From an uncultured Hymenobacter sp. (GTDB lineage Bacteria; Bacteroidota; Bacteroidia; Cytophagales; Hymenobacteraceae): a stretch of 64,000 bases of DNA. The notes under the pieces were generated by a model. It had not been told where the DNA came from. It did not search any database and worked only from the letters and a program-made list of their open reading frames with translations. The stretch is from contig CAJYPK010000034.1 in the NCBI GenBank assembly GCA_913776615.1, forward strand, positions 186,001-250,000, read 5' to 3'. Below are positions 34,878 through 44,100 of this stretch, piece after piece. Numbering within the stretch: the stretch's first letter is position 1; every line of letters starts with the position of its first letter. The translations under genes and the position numbers were made by a program.

Positions 34878-36934
34878 TTCGCTAGCACCAAAGCCGTGCG
34901 GCTGGGCACGTACAAACGCAAACGCGGAGCCTCGGCCGTGCCGCCGCCCCCCAGCGTATCGTGCGCTACCTGCTCGTCGAGCCGGTCGAAGCCCCCGAAG
35001 GCGGGGCGGTCGGAGCTGAGCACCAAGCGGTAGCGCCCCGTCGCCGGCACCGGAATGCCGTAATCGGAGAAGCTTTCGCCCACGTTGAAGCTGAATACGA
35101 ATACCAAGCCGGCGCGCTCGAAAGCAATGACTTTATTACCCGTGTCGATATTGAGTAGCGTGGCCGGGCCTTTGATGAGCAGCTGACGCTCGCGGGCCAG
35201 GGCCAGCATGGCCTGGTCGAAGGCCAGCAGCTGGTGGTAGCGCAGGTCCGGGTTGTCGGCCAGGCTCCACTGACGGCGGGCGTAATGGTAGCTCCAGTCG
35301 TTGCCCGCCCGCGGAAAATCTATCCACTCGGGGTGGCCAAACTCGTTGCCCATGAAGTTGAGGTAGGCTTCACCACCCGCGCTCAGCGTAATGAGCCGGA
35401 TGAGCTTGTGCAGCGCCGTGGCCCGCGCCGCGCCGCCATCGCCGTCCAGCACCTGCATATGGTGATAGATGGCATCGCCATAGAGCCACTGAGCCAGGGT
35501 TTTATCACCTACCAAAGCCTGGTCGTGGCTTTCGGCGTAGGCCACGGTTTTTTCACCCTGGCGGCGGTTGGTGAGCTGGTGCCAGAGCGTGCCCAAGTCC
35601 CAGTCTTCGTCGCGCTGGTGCTTGAGAGTTTTAATCCAGAAATCGGGCAGGCCCATACCCAGGCGGTAGTCGAAGCCCACCCCGCCGTCGGCGATGGGCC
35701 GGCACAGGCCGGGCAGGCCACTCATATCCTCGGCAATGAGCAGCGCCGATTTCTTCAGTTCGCGCACTAGCGTGCTGGCCAGCATGAGGTAGAGAATGGC
35801 GTCTTCGTCGGCCTGCGGGCCGAAGTAGCTGTCGTAGCCCCCGAAAGCGTGCCCCTCGCCGTGGTGGTGGTAGAGCATCGACGTCACTCCATCGAAGCGG
35901 AAGCCGTCGAAGTGAAATTCCTCCAGCCAGTAGCGCAGGTTAGACAGCAGAAACTGCTGCACCTCGGGCCGGCCGTAGTCGAAAAGTTTGGAGTCCCAGC
36001 CGGGATGGTTGCCGCGCTCGCCCTTGTGGAAGTAAAGGTTGCCCGAGCCGTCGAAGTCGGCCAGGCCCTCGGCCTCGTTTTTCACGGCGTGCGAGTGCAC
36101 GAGGTCGAGCAGCACCACAATGCCGCGCCGGTGCGCCTCGTTCACCAGGTACTTCAGGTCTTCGGGCGTGCCGAAGCGCGAGCTGGGCGCGAAGAAATTG
36201 GCCACGTGGTAGCCAAACGAGCCGTAGTACGGGTGCTCCAGCACGGCCATGAGCTGCACGGCATTGTAGCCGTCGGCCTGAATGCGCGGCAGCACGTGGT
36301 CGGCAAACTCGCGGTAGGTGCCCACGCGGCCTTCCTCCTGGGCCATACCCACGTGCGCCTCGTAGATGAGCGGCTGGCCCTTAGTGGCGTTGGCCACGCG
36401 AAAAGTCGAGTCGGTCCACTTAAACGGCGCTTCGGGCACCCAGAGCTGGGCGGCGAAATCCTTGCTATGCTCGTCTTGCACGGCGCGGCGCAGGTAGGCG
36501 GGCAGGCGGTCCTTGCCCTGGCCGTGGGCGACGATGTGCAGCTTGTAGCGCGAGCCGGCGGCCGGGCGGCGGCCGTTTTCGTCGTCGGCGATAAAGCCCT
36601 CCCACACCCCGCTGGCCTCGTCTTTGCGCAGCGGGTCGGCCTCCCGGTTCCAGAAATTGAAATCTCCAATTAGGCTCACGGCTTCGGCCCCGGGCGCCCA
36701 CTCGCGCACTACGTAGCCCCGGCGGCGGGCATCGTAGTGCAGACCCAGCCGCTGGTGGGCAGTGGCAAATTTGCTCAGCGAGCCATATTCCTGGGTGATG
36801 GCGGCCAGGCGGTCGGCCAGCCGTTGCTGGCGGGCCAGCAGCGTGGGTTCGTAGGGTTGCAGCCAGGCATCTTCCTGGGTAAGCGGCAGTACAGGCGCGG
36901 GAGCCGCGGCGGGAACCTGGGTTTCGGCAGACAT
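34871..36934 (-). CDS. glgB: 1,4-alpha-glucan branching enzyme
   Basis: A 687-residue GH13 branching enzyme that adds alpha-1,6 branches to glycogen. The N-terminal CBM48 is visible around YVVREWAPGAEAVSLIGDFN. The catalytic barrel carries VLLDLVHSHAVKNEAEG, the nucleophile in DGFRFDGVTSMLYHHHG (Asp about 346), the acid/base in LIAEDMSGLPG (Glu about 400) and YAESHDQAL (Asp about 468). The C-terminal all-beta domain closes it. The ATG at 36934 (MSAETQVPAA) was chosen because a TACCTTTG promoter element at 36959-36966 overlaps the longer TTG frame. The stop is inside the palindrome shared with the channel gene. Confidence 0.95.
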   Translation of the reverse strand: MSAETQVPAAAPAPVLPLTQEDAWLQPYEPTLLARQQRLADRLAAITQEYGSLSKFATAHQRLGLHYDARRRGYVVREWAPGAEAVSLIGDFNFWNREADPLRKDEASGVWEGFIADDENGRRPAAGSRYKLHIVAHGQGKDRLPAYLRRAVQDEHSKDFAAQLWVPEAPFKWTDSTFRVANATKGQPLIYEAHVGMAQEEGRVGTYREFADHVLPRIQADGYNAVQLMAVLEHPYYGSFGYHVANFFAPSSRFGTPEDLKYLVNEAHRRGIVVLLDLVHSHAVKNEAEGLADFDGSGNLYFHKGERGNHPGWDSKLFDYGRPEVQQFLLSNLRYWLEEFHFDGFRFDGVTSMLYHHHGEGHAFGGYDSYFGPQADEDAILYLMLASTLVRELKKSALLIAEDMSGLPGLCRPIADGGVGFDYRLGMGLPDFWIKTLKHQRDEDWDLGTLWHQLTNRRQGEKTVAYAESHDQALVGDKTLAQWLYGDAIYHHMQVLDGDGGAARATALHKLIRLITLSAGGEAYLNFMGNEFGHPEWIDFPRAGNDWSYHYARRQWSLADNPDLRYHQLLAFDQAMLALARERQLLIKGPATLLNIDTGNKVIAFERAGLVFVFSFNVGESFSDYGIPVPATGRYRLVLSSDRPAFGGFDRLDEQVAHDTLGGGGTAEAPRLRLYVPSRTALVLAKG

Positions 36935-36958
36935 TAGGTAGAAGAATAGTTGGCTGTT

Positions 36959-36966
36959 CAAAGGTA
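36959..36966 (-). promoter_or_regulatory. -7 element of glgB (TACCTTTG)
   Basis: Minus-strand exact match, 24 bases before the ATG at 36934. With the ggt element at 36998 it makes a back-to-back promoter pair in a 74-base gap. Confidence 0.6.
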
Positions 36967-36997
36967 GGCAACTGCCCGGCAGGCGAATAGTGGTGCC

Positions 36998-37004
36998 TAC
37001 TTTG
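36998..37004 (+). promoter_or_regulatory. -7-like element of ggt (TACTTTG)
   Basis: One base shorter than TAnnTTTG, ending four bases before the ATG at 37009, as seen at other genes in the window. Confidence 0.4.
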
Positions 37005-37008
37005 CGGC

Positions 37009-38775
37009 ATGCATACGCTCTCCCGCTTCTCGACGGCTACTTTACTGGTCGCCACCCTGGCTGGCCCGGCCCTGGGCCAGTCAATCGCCCCGCGTCGCTC
37101 TTCCCCAACGGCATCTGAGGCCAGCAAGGTTAGTCAGCTCCCACCAGCCGCCGCGCCGGTAGTGGCCCGTCGGGCGCTGGTGGTTTCGGCTCACCCCGAG
37201 GCTTCTAAGGTTGGCCGCGACATCATGCAGCAGGGCGGCAACGCCTACGATGCGGCCGTGGCCGTGCAGTTTGCCCTGGCCGTGGTGCTGCCGGTGGCTG
37301 GCAACGTGGGCGGCGGGGGCTTCCTCGTGTACCGCGACCAGGCCGGGCAGGCGGGTACCCTCGACTTTCGCGAAACTGCCCCCGCCGCCGCCAGTCGCGA
37401 CATGTACCTCGATGCCAGCGGCAACGTGGTGCCCGGCCGCAGCACGGCCGGCGCGCTGGCAGTGGGCACGCCCGGCACCGTGGCGGGCATGGTCGCGCTG
37501 CACGGCAAGAAAGGCAAGCTGCCGTGGGCGGCCCTGGTAGCCCCGGCCGTGCGCCTGGCCAGCCACGGCGTGGTGCTCACCGAAAAAGAAGCCGCCGGCC
37601 TCAACCGCACCCAAGCCGATTTTACGAAGTACAACCCCGGCTCGCCGCCGGTATTCGTGCGGGCCGCCGCCTGGCAAAAGGGCGACACCCTCAAGCAGCC
37701 CGAACTCGCGGCCGTGCTGCTGCGCATTCAACAGCAACAGCGCGCCGGCTTCTACCAGGGCCGCACGGCCGAGCTGCTGCTGGCCGAAATGAGGAAGGGC
37801 GGCGGCCTCATTACCCAGCAAGACCTCGACGCCTACCAGCCGAAGTGGCGCGCCGCGCTACGCGGCCAGTACCGTGGCTACGACGTTATTACCATGCCGC
37901 CGCCCAGCAGCGGCGGCGTGGCCCTGCTGCAAATCCTGCAAATGCTGGAACCCTATAATCTGGGCAAGCTCGGCTACCATACGCCCGCCGCCGTAGCTCT
38001 CATCACCGAGGCCGAGCGCCGCGCCTATGCCGACCGCGCCACCTACCTCGGCGACCCCGACTTTGGCAAAGTACCGGTGGCCCGGCTGCTGGCCAAAGAC
38101 TACAACCAGCAGCGCGCCCGCACCATCCCGGCCAATGGCCAGGCTACGCCCAGCGCCCAGGTGGCGGCGGGCACTGGCCTACCTGGCTACGAGAGCGACC
38201 AGACTACTCACTACAGCATCGTCGATGCCCGAGGCAACGCCGTGAGCTGTACCACTACCCTCAACGGGGCCTATGGCAGCAAGGTAGTGGTCGCCGGCGC
38301 GGGCTTTCTGTTAAATAACGAGATGGACGACTTCAGCGCCAAAGCCGGCGTACCCAATTCCTACGGCCTCGTGGGCGGCGTGGCCAACGCCATCGCGCCC
38401 GGCAAGCGCATGCTCAGCAGCATGACGCCCACCATCCTCACCAAAGGCGGCAAGCTCTTCCTCGTCACCGGCTCGCCGGGCGGCAGCACCATTATTACCA
38501 GCGTCTTGCAAAGCATTCTCGCAGTAGTAGACTACGGGGCCGATGCCGAGCAGGCCGTGGCTGCCCCGCGCCTGCACCACCAGTGGCTACCCGACCAGCT
38601 CGACGTCGAAGCCGGGGCCCTCACCCCTGCTACCGAAAAGACCTTGCAAGAAAAAGGCTTCAATCCTAAACCCCGCGCTTCCTGGGGCCGGCTCGACATC
38701 ATCCGGGTGCTGCCCGACGGCCGGCTCGAAGGCGGTGCCGACCCGCGCGGCGACGACGCAGCAGTCGGCATGTAG
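37009..38775 (+). CDS. ggt: Gamma-glutamyltransferase
   Basis: A 588-residue exported GGT that cleaves glutathione and transfers the gamma-glutamyl group. It has a signal peptide (TATLLVATLAGPALG, cleaved near GQS) and an N-terminal large subunit (GGNAYDAAVAVQFALAVVLP, GNVGGGGFLVYRD). The autocatalytic site is DQTTHYSIVDARGNA: cleavage before the first Thr (about residue 398) frees the small-subunit nucleophile. The lid/oxyanion region GAGFLLNNEMDDF and GSPGGSTIITSV follow. The TAG stop lies in the tip of the family B palindrome. Divergent from glgB. Confidence 0.95.
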   Translation: MHTLSRFSTATLLVATLAGPALGQSIAPRRSSPTASEASKVSQLPPAAAPVVARRALVVSAHPEASKVGRDIMQQGGNAYDAAVAVQFALAVVLPVAGNVGGGGFLVYRDQAGQAGTLDFRETAPAAASRDMYLDASGNVVPGRSTAGALAVGTPGTVAGMVALHGKKGKLPWAALVAPAVRLASHGVVLTEKEAAGLNRTQADFTKYNPGSPPVFVRAAAWQKGDTLKQPELAAVLLRIQQQQRAGFYQGRTAELLLAEMRKGGGLITQQDLDAYQPKWRAALRGQYRGYDVITMPPPSSGGVALLQILQMLEPYNLGKLGYHTPAAVALITEAERRAYADRATYLGDPDFGKVPVARLLAKDYNQQRARTIPANGQATPSAQVAAGTGLPGYESDQTTHYSIVDARGNAVSCTTTLNGAYGSKVVVAGAGFLLNNEMDDFSAKAGVPNSYGLVGGVANAIAPGKRMLSSMTPTILTKGGKLFLVTGSPGGSTIITSVLQSILAVVDYGADAEQAVAAPRLHHQWLPDQLDVEAGALTPATEKTLQEKGFNPKPRASWGRLDIIRVLPDGRLEGGADPRGDDAAVGM

Positions 38776-38886
38776 CGTCAGCTTTAGCTTGCGGCGAGCA
38801 GAGCGAGTGCCCACGCCAGCGAACGTCCCCTCACGCAAGTGCTCGCCCCTCTCGCCCGCAAGCTAAAGCTTGCGAAGTACCGCTAC
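38772..38886. repeat. Palindromic repeat, family B copy 2, overlapping the ggt stop
   Basis: Starts GTAGCGTCAGCTTTAGCTTG and ends with the complementary CAAGCTAAAGC then GCTAC. The interior differs from copy 1 but keeps GAACGTCCCC near the centre. The ggt stop codon is the TAG of the initial GTAGCG, as for the prenyl synthase in copy 1. Confidence 0.88.
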
Positions 38887-38893
38887 AATTGCG

Positions 38894-38901
38894 TATCTTT
38901 G
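38894..38901 (+). promoter_or_regulatory. -7 element of the rimP-nusA-infB operon (TATCTTTG)
   Basis: An exact TAnnTTTG match; TTG at 38870-38872 may act as the -33 box. Transcription should start near 38905-38908, upstream of a terminator-like hairpin. Confidence 0.6.
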
Positions 38902-38924
38902 CCCAAGAATTGGTATTCAATCTG

Positions 38925-38956
38925 AAAAGAGGGGACGCGCAGTCCCCTCTTTTTTT
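38925..38956 (+). terminator. Terminator-like hairpin in the rimP leader
   Basis: AAAAGAGGGGAC and GTCCCCTCTTTTTTT arms around a short GC loop with seven T, 20 bases before the rimP ATG. Being downstream of the likely promoter it could attenuate the operon, or else simply end ggt transcripts. Confidence 0.8.
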
Positions 38957-38975
38957 GCCCTAGCCCCCGCCCGTC

Positions 38976-39449
38976 ATGGCTCAATTTGACCGCCACCGCA
39001 TCCAGGAGCTGCTTGCCGACGCCCTCGGCGACAGCGGCTTATACGTAGTGGGCCTCACCGTATCCGATTCGGTGATGCCCAAAATCACCGTGACCCTCGA
39101 CGGCCCCAACGGCCTCGGCATTCAGGAATGCGCCCAGGTGACGCGCCGCCTCAACCGAGGCATGGAAGAAGCCTACGGCGAAGATGCCGCCTACTCGCTC
39201 GAAGTAACCTCGCCCGGGGCCGACCAGCCCCTCACCGACCCGCGCCAGTACCCGCGCCACATCGGCCGCAGCCTCGCGCTCAAGCTGCAAGACGGCTCCG
39301 AGAAAACCGGCCCGCTCACCGCCGTTACCGACGAGGGCATCGAATTCACCGAAGTTGTTAAAGTAAAAACCAAGAAAACGACCCTGCCCGCCGTCTTTAT
39401 CCCGTTCGGGGACATAAAGGAGGCCACCGTTGTTATCTCTTTCAAGTAA
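38976..39449 (+). CDS. rimP: Ribosome maturation factor RimP
   Basis: A 157-residue RimP needed for 30S subunit maturation. The N-terminal domain carries VTLDGPNGLGIQECAQVTRR and LNRGMEEAYGEDAAYSLEVT, followed by the diagnostic SPGADQPLTDPRQYPRHIGR; an SH3-like C-terminal domain begins about residue 95. It is first in the rimP-nusA-infB operon found in most bacteria, 122 bases ahead of nusA. Confidence 0.95.
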   Translation: MAQFDRHRIQELLADALGDSGLYVVGLTVSDSVMPKITVTLDGPNGLGIQECAQVTRRLNRGMEEAYGEDAAYSLEVTSPGADQPLTDPRQYPRHIGRSLALKLQDGSEKTGPLTAVTDEGIEFTEVVKVKTKKTTLPAVFIPFGDIKEATVVISFK

Positions 39450-39561
39450 GCTGCTAGCTAATAGCCATTAGCTGTTAGCTTTTTCCACCGCAGCTTTATT
39501 TTTTTGCACAGTTTAAGTAAGGAAGAAGCTAGCAGCTAATAACTGTTAGCTAACGGCTTAA
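39450..39561. repeat. Inverted tandem-unit repeat between rimP and nusA
   Basis: A left cluster of GCTAGCTAATAGCCATTAGC type units (39451-39483) and a right cluster AGCTAGCAGCTAATAACTGT to 39557 are imperfect complements, separated by about 45 bases with a T-run. It begins at the rimP stop and ends just before nusA, within an operon. Confidence 0.75.
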
Positions 39562-39571
39562 CACCTCCCTC

Positions 39572-40978
39572 ATGGCTAAAAAAGCAGCTACCCCCAGCCC
39601 GCAGGAAATTGCCGCCGCCCAGGCCGACCTCAACGCCCGGATGCTCATCGAGAACTTCCAGGAGTTTGCCAAGAGCCGCAACATCGACCGACCCACGATG
39701 ATGTCGATTCTGGACGACGTATTCCGGACGATGATTCGCAAGAAGTTTGAAGACGACTCCAACTTCGACGTAATCATCAACCCCGACAATGGCGACTTGG
39801 AGATTTGGCGCAACCGCGAAATCGTGGACGACAACTCGGAGGATATCTGGGACCTCGACAAGATTCCGCTGGAAGAAGCCCAGAAAATCGAGCCCGATTT
39901 CGAGATTGGCGAATCGGTGGCCGAGCGCATCAAAATCGACGACTTTGGTCGCCGCGCCGTGCTGCTGGCCCGCCAGACGCTCATTCAGCGCGTGAAAGAT
40001 ATGGAGCGCGACAACCTGTACCAGAAGTACAAGGACCTCGTGGGCGAGATCATCACCGGCGAGGTGTACCAGGTATGGAGCCGCGAGGCCCTGATCCTCG
40101 ACAAGGACGAAAACGAACTGGTGCTGCCCAAGAGCGAGCAGATCCCCAAGGACCGCTACCGCAAGGGCGATACCGTGCGCGCCGTGGTTCACCGCGTCGA
40201 CGTGGTGAACGGCACGCCCAAGGTTATCCTGAGCCGCGCCGCGCCGGCCTTCCTGGAGCGCTTGTTCGAGCAGGAAGTACCCGAGATTTTTGACGGCCTT
40301 ATCAGCATTAAGAACGTGGTGCGGGAGCCCGGTGAGCGCGCCAAGGTGGCCGTGGAAAGCTACGACGAGCGCATCGACCCGGTGGGTGCCTGCGTGGGCA
40401 TGAAGGGCAGCCGCATCCACCCCGTGGTACGCGAGCTGATGAACGAGAACATCGACATCATCAACTACACCGACAACCTGGAGCTGTTCATCGCCCGCGC
40501 CCTGTCGCCGGCCAAAGTCGGCTCGATGAAAATCAGTGAACAAACCGGCCGCGTTTCCGTGTTCATGAAACCCGACCAGGTGAGCCTGGCCATCGGCCGG
40601 GGCGGGGCCAACATCAAGCTAGCCTCGCGCCTAGTGGGCATGGAGATCGACGTGTTCCGCGAAGCCACCGACTACGAGGAAGACATTGCGCTCGACGAGT
40701 TTACCGACGAAATCGAGGGCTGGGTGATTGCCGAGCTCAAGAAAATCGGCCTCGATACCGGCCGCGCCGTATTGGCCGTGAAAAAGGACGATATCGTGCG
40801 CCGCACGGAGCTTGAAGAAGAAACGGTGGACGATGTGTACCGCATCATTCGCCAGGAATTTGCCGATGACGACGACCTGCCGACCGAGGCTACGGCCCCG
40901 GTAGCGGTTGCCACGCCGACCGAAACCCCCAAATCAGTCACCCCGGCTGATACCGACAGCGCTCCGGCCGCCCAATGA
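39572..40978 (+). CDS. nusA: Transcription termination/antitermination factor NusA
   Basis: A 468-residue NusA. The N-terminal RNA-polymerase-binding domain (about 1-125) is followed by S1 (EIITGEVYQVWSREALILDK), KH1 (VGACVGMKGSRIHPVVREL) and KH2 (VSLAIGRGGANIKLASRLVG), then an acidic tail (RQEFADDDDLPTEATAP) instead of the repeated AR domains of E. coli. It binds RNA polymerase and nascent RNA, affecting pausing and termination. It could act on the hairpin in its own leader. Confidence 0.96.
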   Translation: MAKKAATPSPQEIAAAQADLNARMLIENFQEFAKSRNIDRPTMMSILDDVFRTMIRKKFEDDSNFDVIINPDNGDLEIWRNREIVDDNSEDIWDLDKIPLEEAQKIEPDFEIGESVAERIKIDDFGRRAVLLARQTLIQRVKDMERDNLYQKYKDLVGEIITGEVYQVWSREALILDKDENELVLPKSEQIPKDRYRKGDTVRAVVHRVDVVNGTPKVILSRAAPAFLERLFEQEVPEIFDGLISIKNVVREPGERAKVAVESYDERIDPVGACVGMKGSRIHPVVRELMNENIDIINYTDNLELFIARALSPAKVGSMKISEQTGRVSVFMKPDQVSLAIGRGGANIKLASRLVGMEIDVFREATDYEEDIALDEFTDEIEGWVIAELKKIGLDTGRAVLAVKKDDIVRRTELEEETVDDVYRIIRQEFADDDDLPTEATAPVAVATPTETPKSVTPADTDSAPAAQ

Positions 40979-41063
40979 GGGCCGGGGCCGACCGCCAGCG
41001 GGTAATATATTAAAATCAGGCCAGTGGGCTTGACTTTATAGCCTGCTGGCCAGATTTAATCTT

Positions 41064-41071
41064 TACCTTTG
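41064..41071 (+). promoter_or_regulatory. Internal -7 element before infB (TACCTTTG)
   Basis: An exact match 33 bases before the infB ATG, suggesting that infB can be transcribed separately from rimP-nusA. It overlaps a longer TTG-start frame and supports the ATG at 41105. Confidence 0.5.
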
Positions 41072-41104
41072 CACCCTGAACGTATTCGTTCGCGACTTAT
41101 TAGA

Positions 41105-44100
41105 ATGGCGGAAGCAACCCCGAAACGGCTACTACAGGCGGCCAAAGACCTGAACATTGGCATCGACCGGGCCGTTGAGGCTCTGTCCCGCAAGGGAATT
41201 GCGGTAGAAAACAAGCCCACGACCAAGCTGACCGGTGAGCAGGTTGGCCTGTTGGAAAAAGAATTTGCGGCCTCGGCCCAGGATAAGCAAGAAGCTCAGC
41301 GCCACACGCAGGCCCGCCGCCAAAGCGAGCTGAACGCGCAGGCGCAGGCTGCGCTGGCCAAGCCCGCGCCCGCTCCCGTGGCGAAGCCCGCCCCGGCCCC
41401 GGCACCTACTCCGGTAGCCGCGACGCCGGCTCCAACTCCGGCCCCCGTTGCGGCTACGCCGGCTCCAACTCCGGTAGCCGTGGCTGCAACGTCGGTACCT
41501 ACTCCGGCTACTTCCACTCCTTCCCCAGCGGCACCGGCTGCGGCTGTTCCGGTACAGCCAGCCACGACGACGCCCCCGGCTACCGAAGCTCCCAAAGCTC
41601 CGGGGCTCAAGGTATTGGGTAAAATTGAGCTCGACAGCCGGGGCCGCGTAATCCCGCCCCGACCGGCTACGCCAGCCCCCACTACCGCGCCCGCCGCAGT
41701 GAATTTTACGCCAGCTCCGGCTGCCAAGCCTGCTGCAACTCCCGCAGCTAAGCCCGCGCCCGTACCGACACCAGCTGCCACTACCACCACGGCCCCCGCC
41801 GCTGCACCAGTGGCTACCGCTCCGGCGACCCCAGCGGCACCCGTTGTGCCCGTGACCGCCGCAGTTACCACGCCGGCCCCAAGCGCTCCGGCCGCAGCCC
41901 CCGCGAAGCCTGCGGCACCCGTTGCTTCGACGCCGGCCGCGCCCGAGACGCCCGCCACTCCCGAAGCCCCTGCATCTGAAGAAGGCACTATTGTGGCTAA
42001 AGCCGACCAGCTCAAAGGCCTGACCGTACTAGGCAAGATTCAACTGCCAGTTGATTCGAGCCGTCGTGGGCCGGGCGGCCGGGGCGCGCGCCCCGTGGCC
42101 TCGTCCGACGTACGCAAGAGCGGTGTGGGCAACGCCAACCAGAAGAAGCGCCAGCGCCTGCCCGCTCCCGGCCAGCCGGGCGGCAACGCCGGCACTTCGA
42201 CCGGTACCGGCCAGCAGGGCGGCGGCTACCAGGGCAACCGTCCCAGTGGTCCTAATCAGGGCGGCAACAACCGTCCCGGTGGCCCCAGCCAAGGGGGTAA
42301 TAATCGCCCCGGCGGCAACAATCAGGGCAATCGCTCCGGCCAAGGTGGCAACAATCGCCAGAACCCGCAGCAAGCGCCGCTCACCCCCGAGCAGAACGAC
42401 AAGCAGATTCAGGAGCAGATCAAGGCTACGCTGGCCAAGCTGAGCGGCGGCAAAACCAACGCCGCCGCCAACCGCGCCAAGTACCGCCGCGACAAGCGGG
42501 GCATGGCCGCCGAAGAGCGCGAAGCCCTGCGTGCCCAGAACGAGCTGGACGCTAAAACTCTCAAGCTCACTGAATTCATCTCGGCCAATGACTTGGCTTC
42601 GCTGATGGACGTGAACGTGAACGAGGTGATCAAGGTCTGCTTGAGCATGGGGATGTTCGTTTCCATCAACCAGCGCCTCGACGCCGAAGCTATCACCGTA
42701 ATCGCCGACGAATTCGGCTACGATGTGGAATTCCTCTCGGCCGAGGAAGATGAGGAGCCCATCGACATGACCGATGCGCCCGAGGATCTCGAGCCCCGCG
42801 CGCCCATCGTTACCATCATGGGTCACGTCGACCACGGTAAGACTTCGCTGCTTGACTACATCCGCGAGGCCAACGTAGCCAAGGGCGAGGCCGGCGGTAT
42901 CACGCAGCACATCGGGGCCTACGAGGTGAAAACCAAGTCGGGCAGCCCGATTACCTTCCTCGATACTCCTGGTCACGAAGCCTTTACGGCCATGCGTGCC
43001 CGCGGTGCCAAGGTGACCGATATCGCTATTATCGTAATCGCGGCCGACGATTCAGTGATGCCCCAGACTAAGGAGGCCATCAACCACGCCCAGGCCGCTG
43101 GGGTGCCGATTATCATCGCTATCAACAAGGTTGATAAGCCGCACGCCAACCCCGAGAAAATCCGCGAAGAGCTTTCGCAGATCAACATTCTCGTGGAAGA
43201 ATGGGGCGGTAAGTACCAAAGCCAAGAGGTATCGGCCAAGTCGGGCCTCGGCGTGGACGACCTGCTGGAAAAAGTATTGCTCGAAGCCGAACTGCTCGAC
43301 CTGAAAGCTAACCCCGACCGCAACGCGGTGGGTACGGTAATCGAAGCTGAGCTGGACAAGGGCCGCGGCTACGTAACCACCGTGCTGGTGCAAACCGGCA
43401 CCCTGAACGTAGGCGACATCGTACTCGCCGGCCCGCACTACGGCCGCGTGAAGGCAATGACCGACTACCGGGGCAAGAAGAAGAAGATTGCTGGCCCGGC
43501 CACGCCGGTGCAGGTACTCGGCCTCACCGGTGCCCCGCAGGCTGGTGACCGCATCCAAGTGATGGAAACCGAGCGCGAAGCCCGCGAGCTGGCCACCCAG
43601 CGCCAGCAGCTGGCCCGCGAGCAGAGCATCCGCACCAAGAAGCACATTACCCTCGACGAGATTGGTCGCCGCCTGGCTATCGGCTCGTTCAAGGAACTCA
43701 ACATCCTGGTGAAGGGCGACGTGGACGGCTCGGTAGAAGCGCTTTCTGACTCGCTGCTGAAGCTCAGCACACCCGAGGTGAAGGTGAACATCCTGAGCAA
43801 AGGCGTGGGTGCCATCTCGGAAAGCGACGTACTGCTGGCTTCGGCTTCCGATGCCATCATCATCGGTTTCCAGGTGCGACCCTCGCAGAGCGCCCGCCGC
43901 CTGGCCGAGCAAGAGCAGATCGACGTACGCCTGTACTCCATCATCTACAACGCCATCAACGAGGTGAAGGACGCGATGGAAGGCATGCTGGCCCCGACTC
44001 TACACGAAGTGGTAGTGGCCAACGCCGAGGTTCGCCAGGTGTTCAACATCACCAAGGTGGGCACCATCGGTGGCTGCATGGTGACGGACGGTACCTTCAC

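Noticed and set aside
41296..42036. 246-codon Ala/Gly/Val-rich minus-strand frame
   Set aside because: Complement of the Ala/Pro-rich IF-2 linker; composition only.
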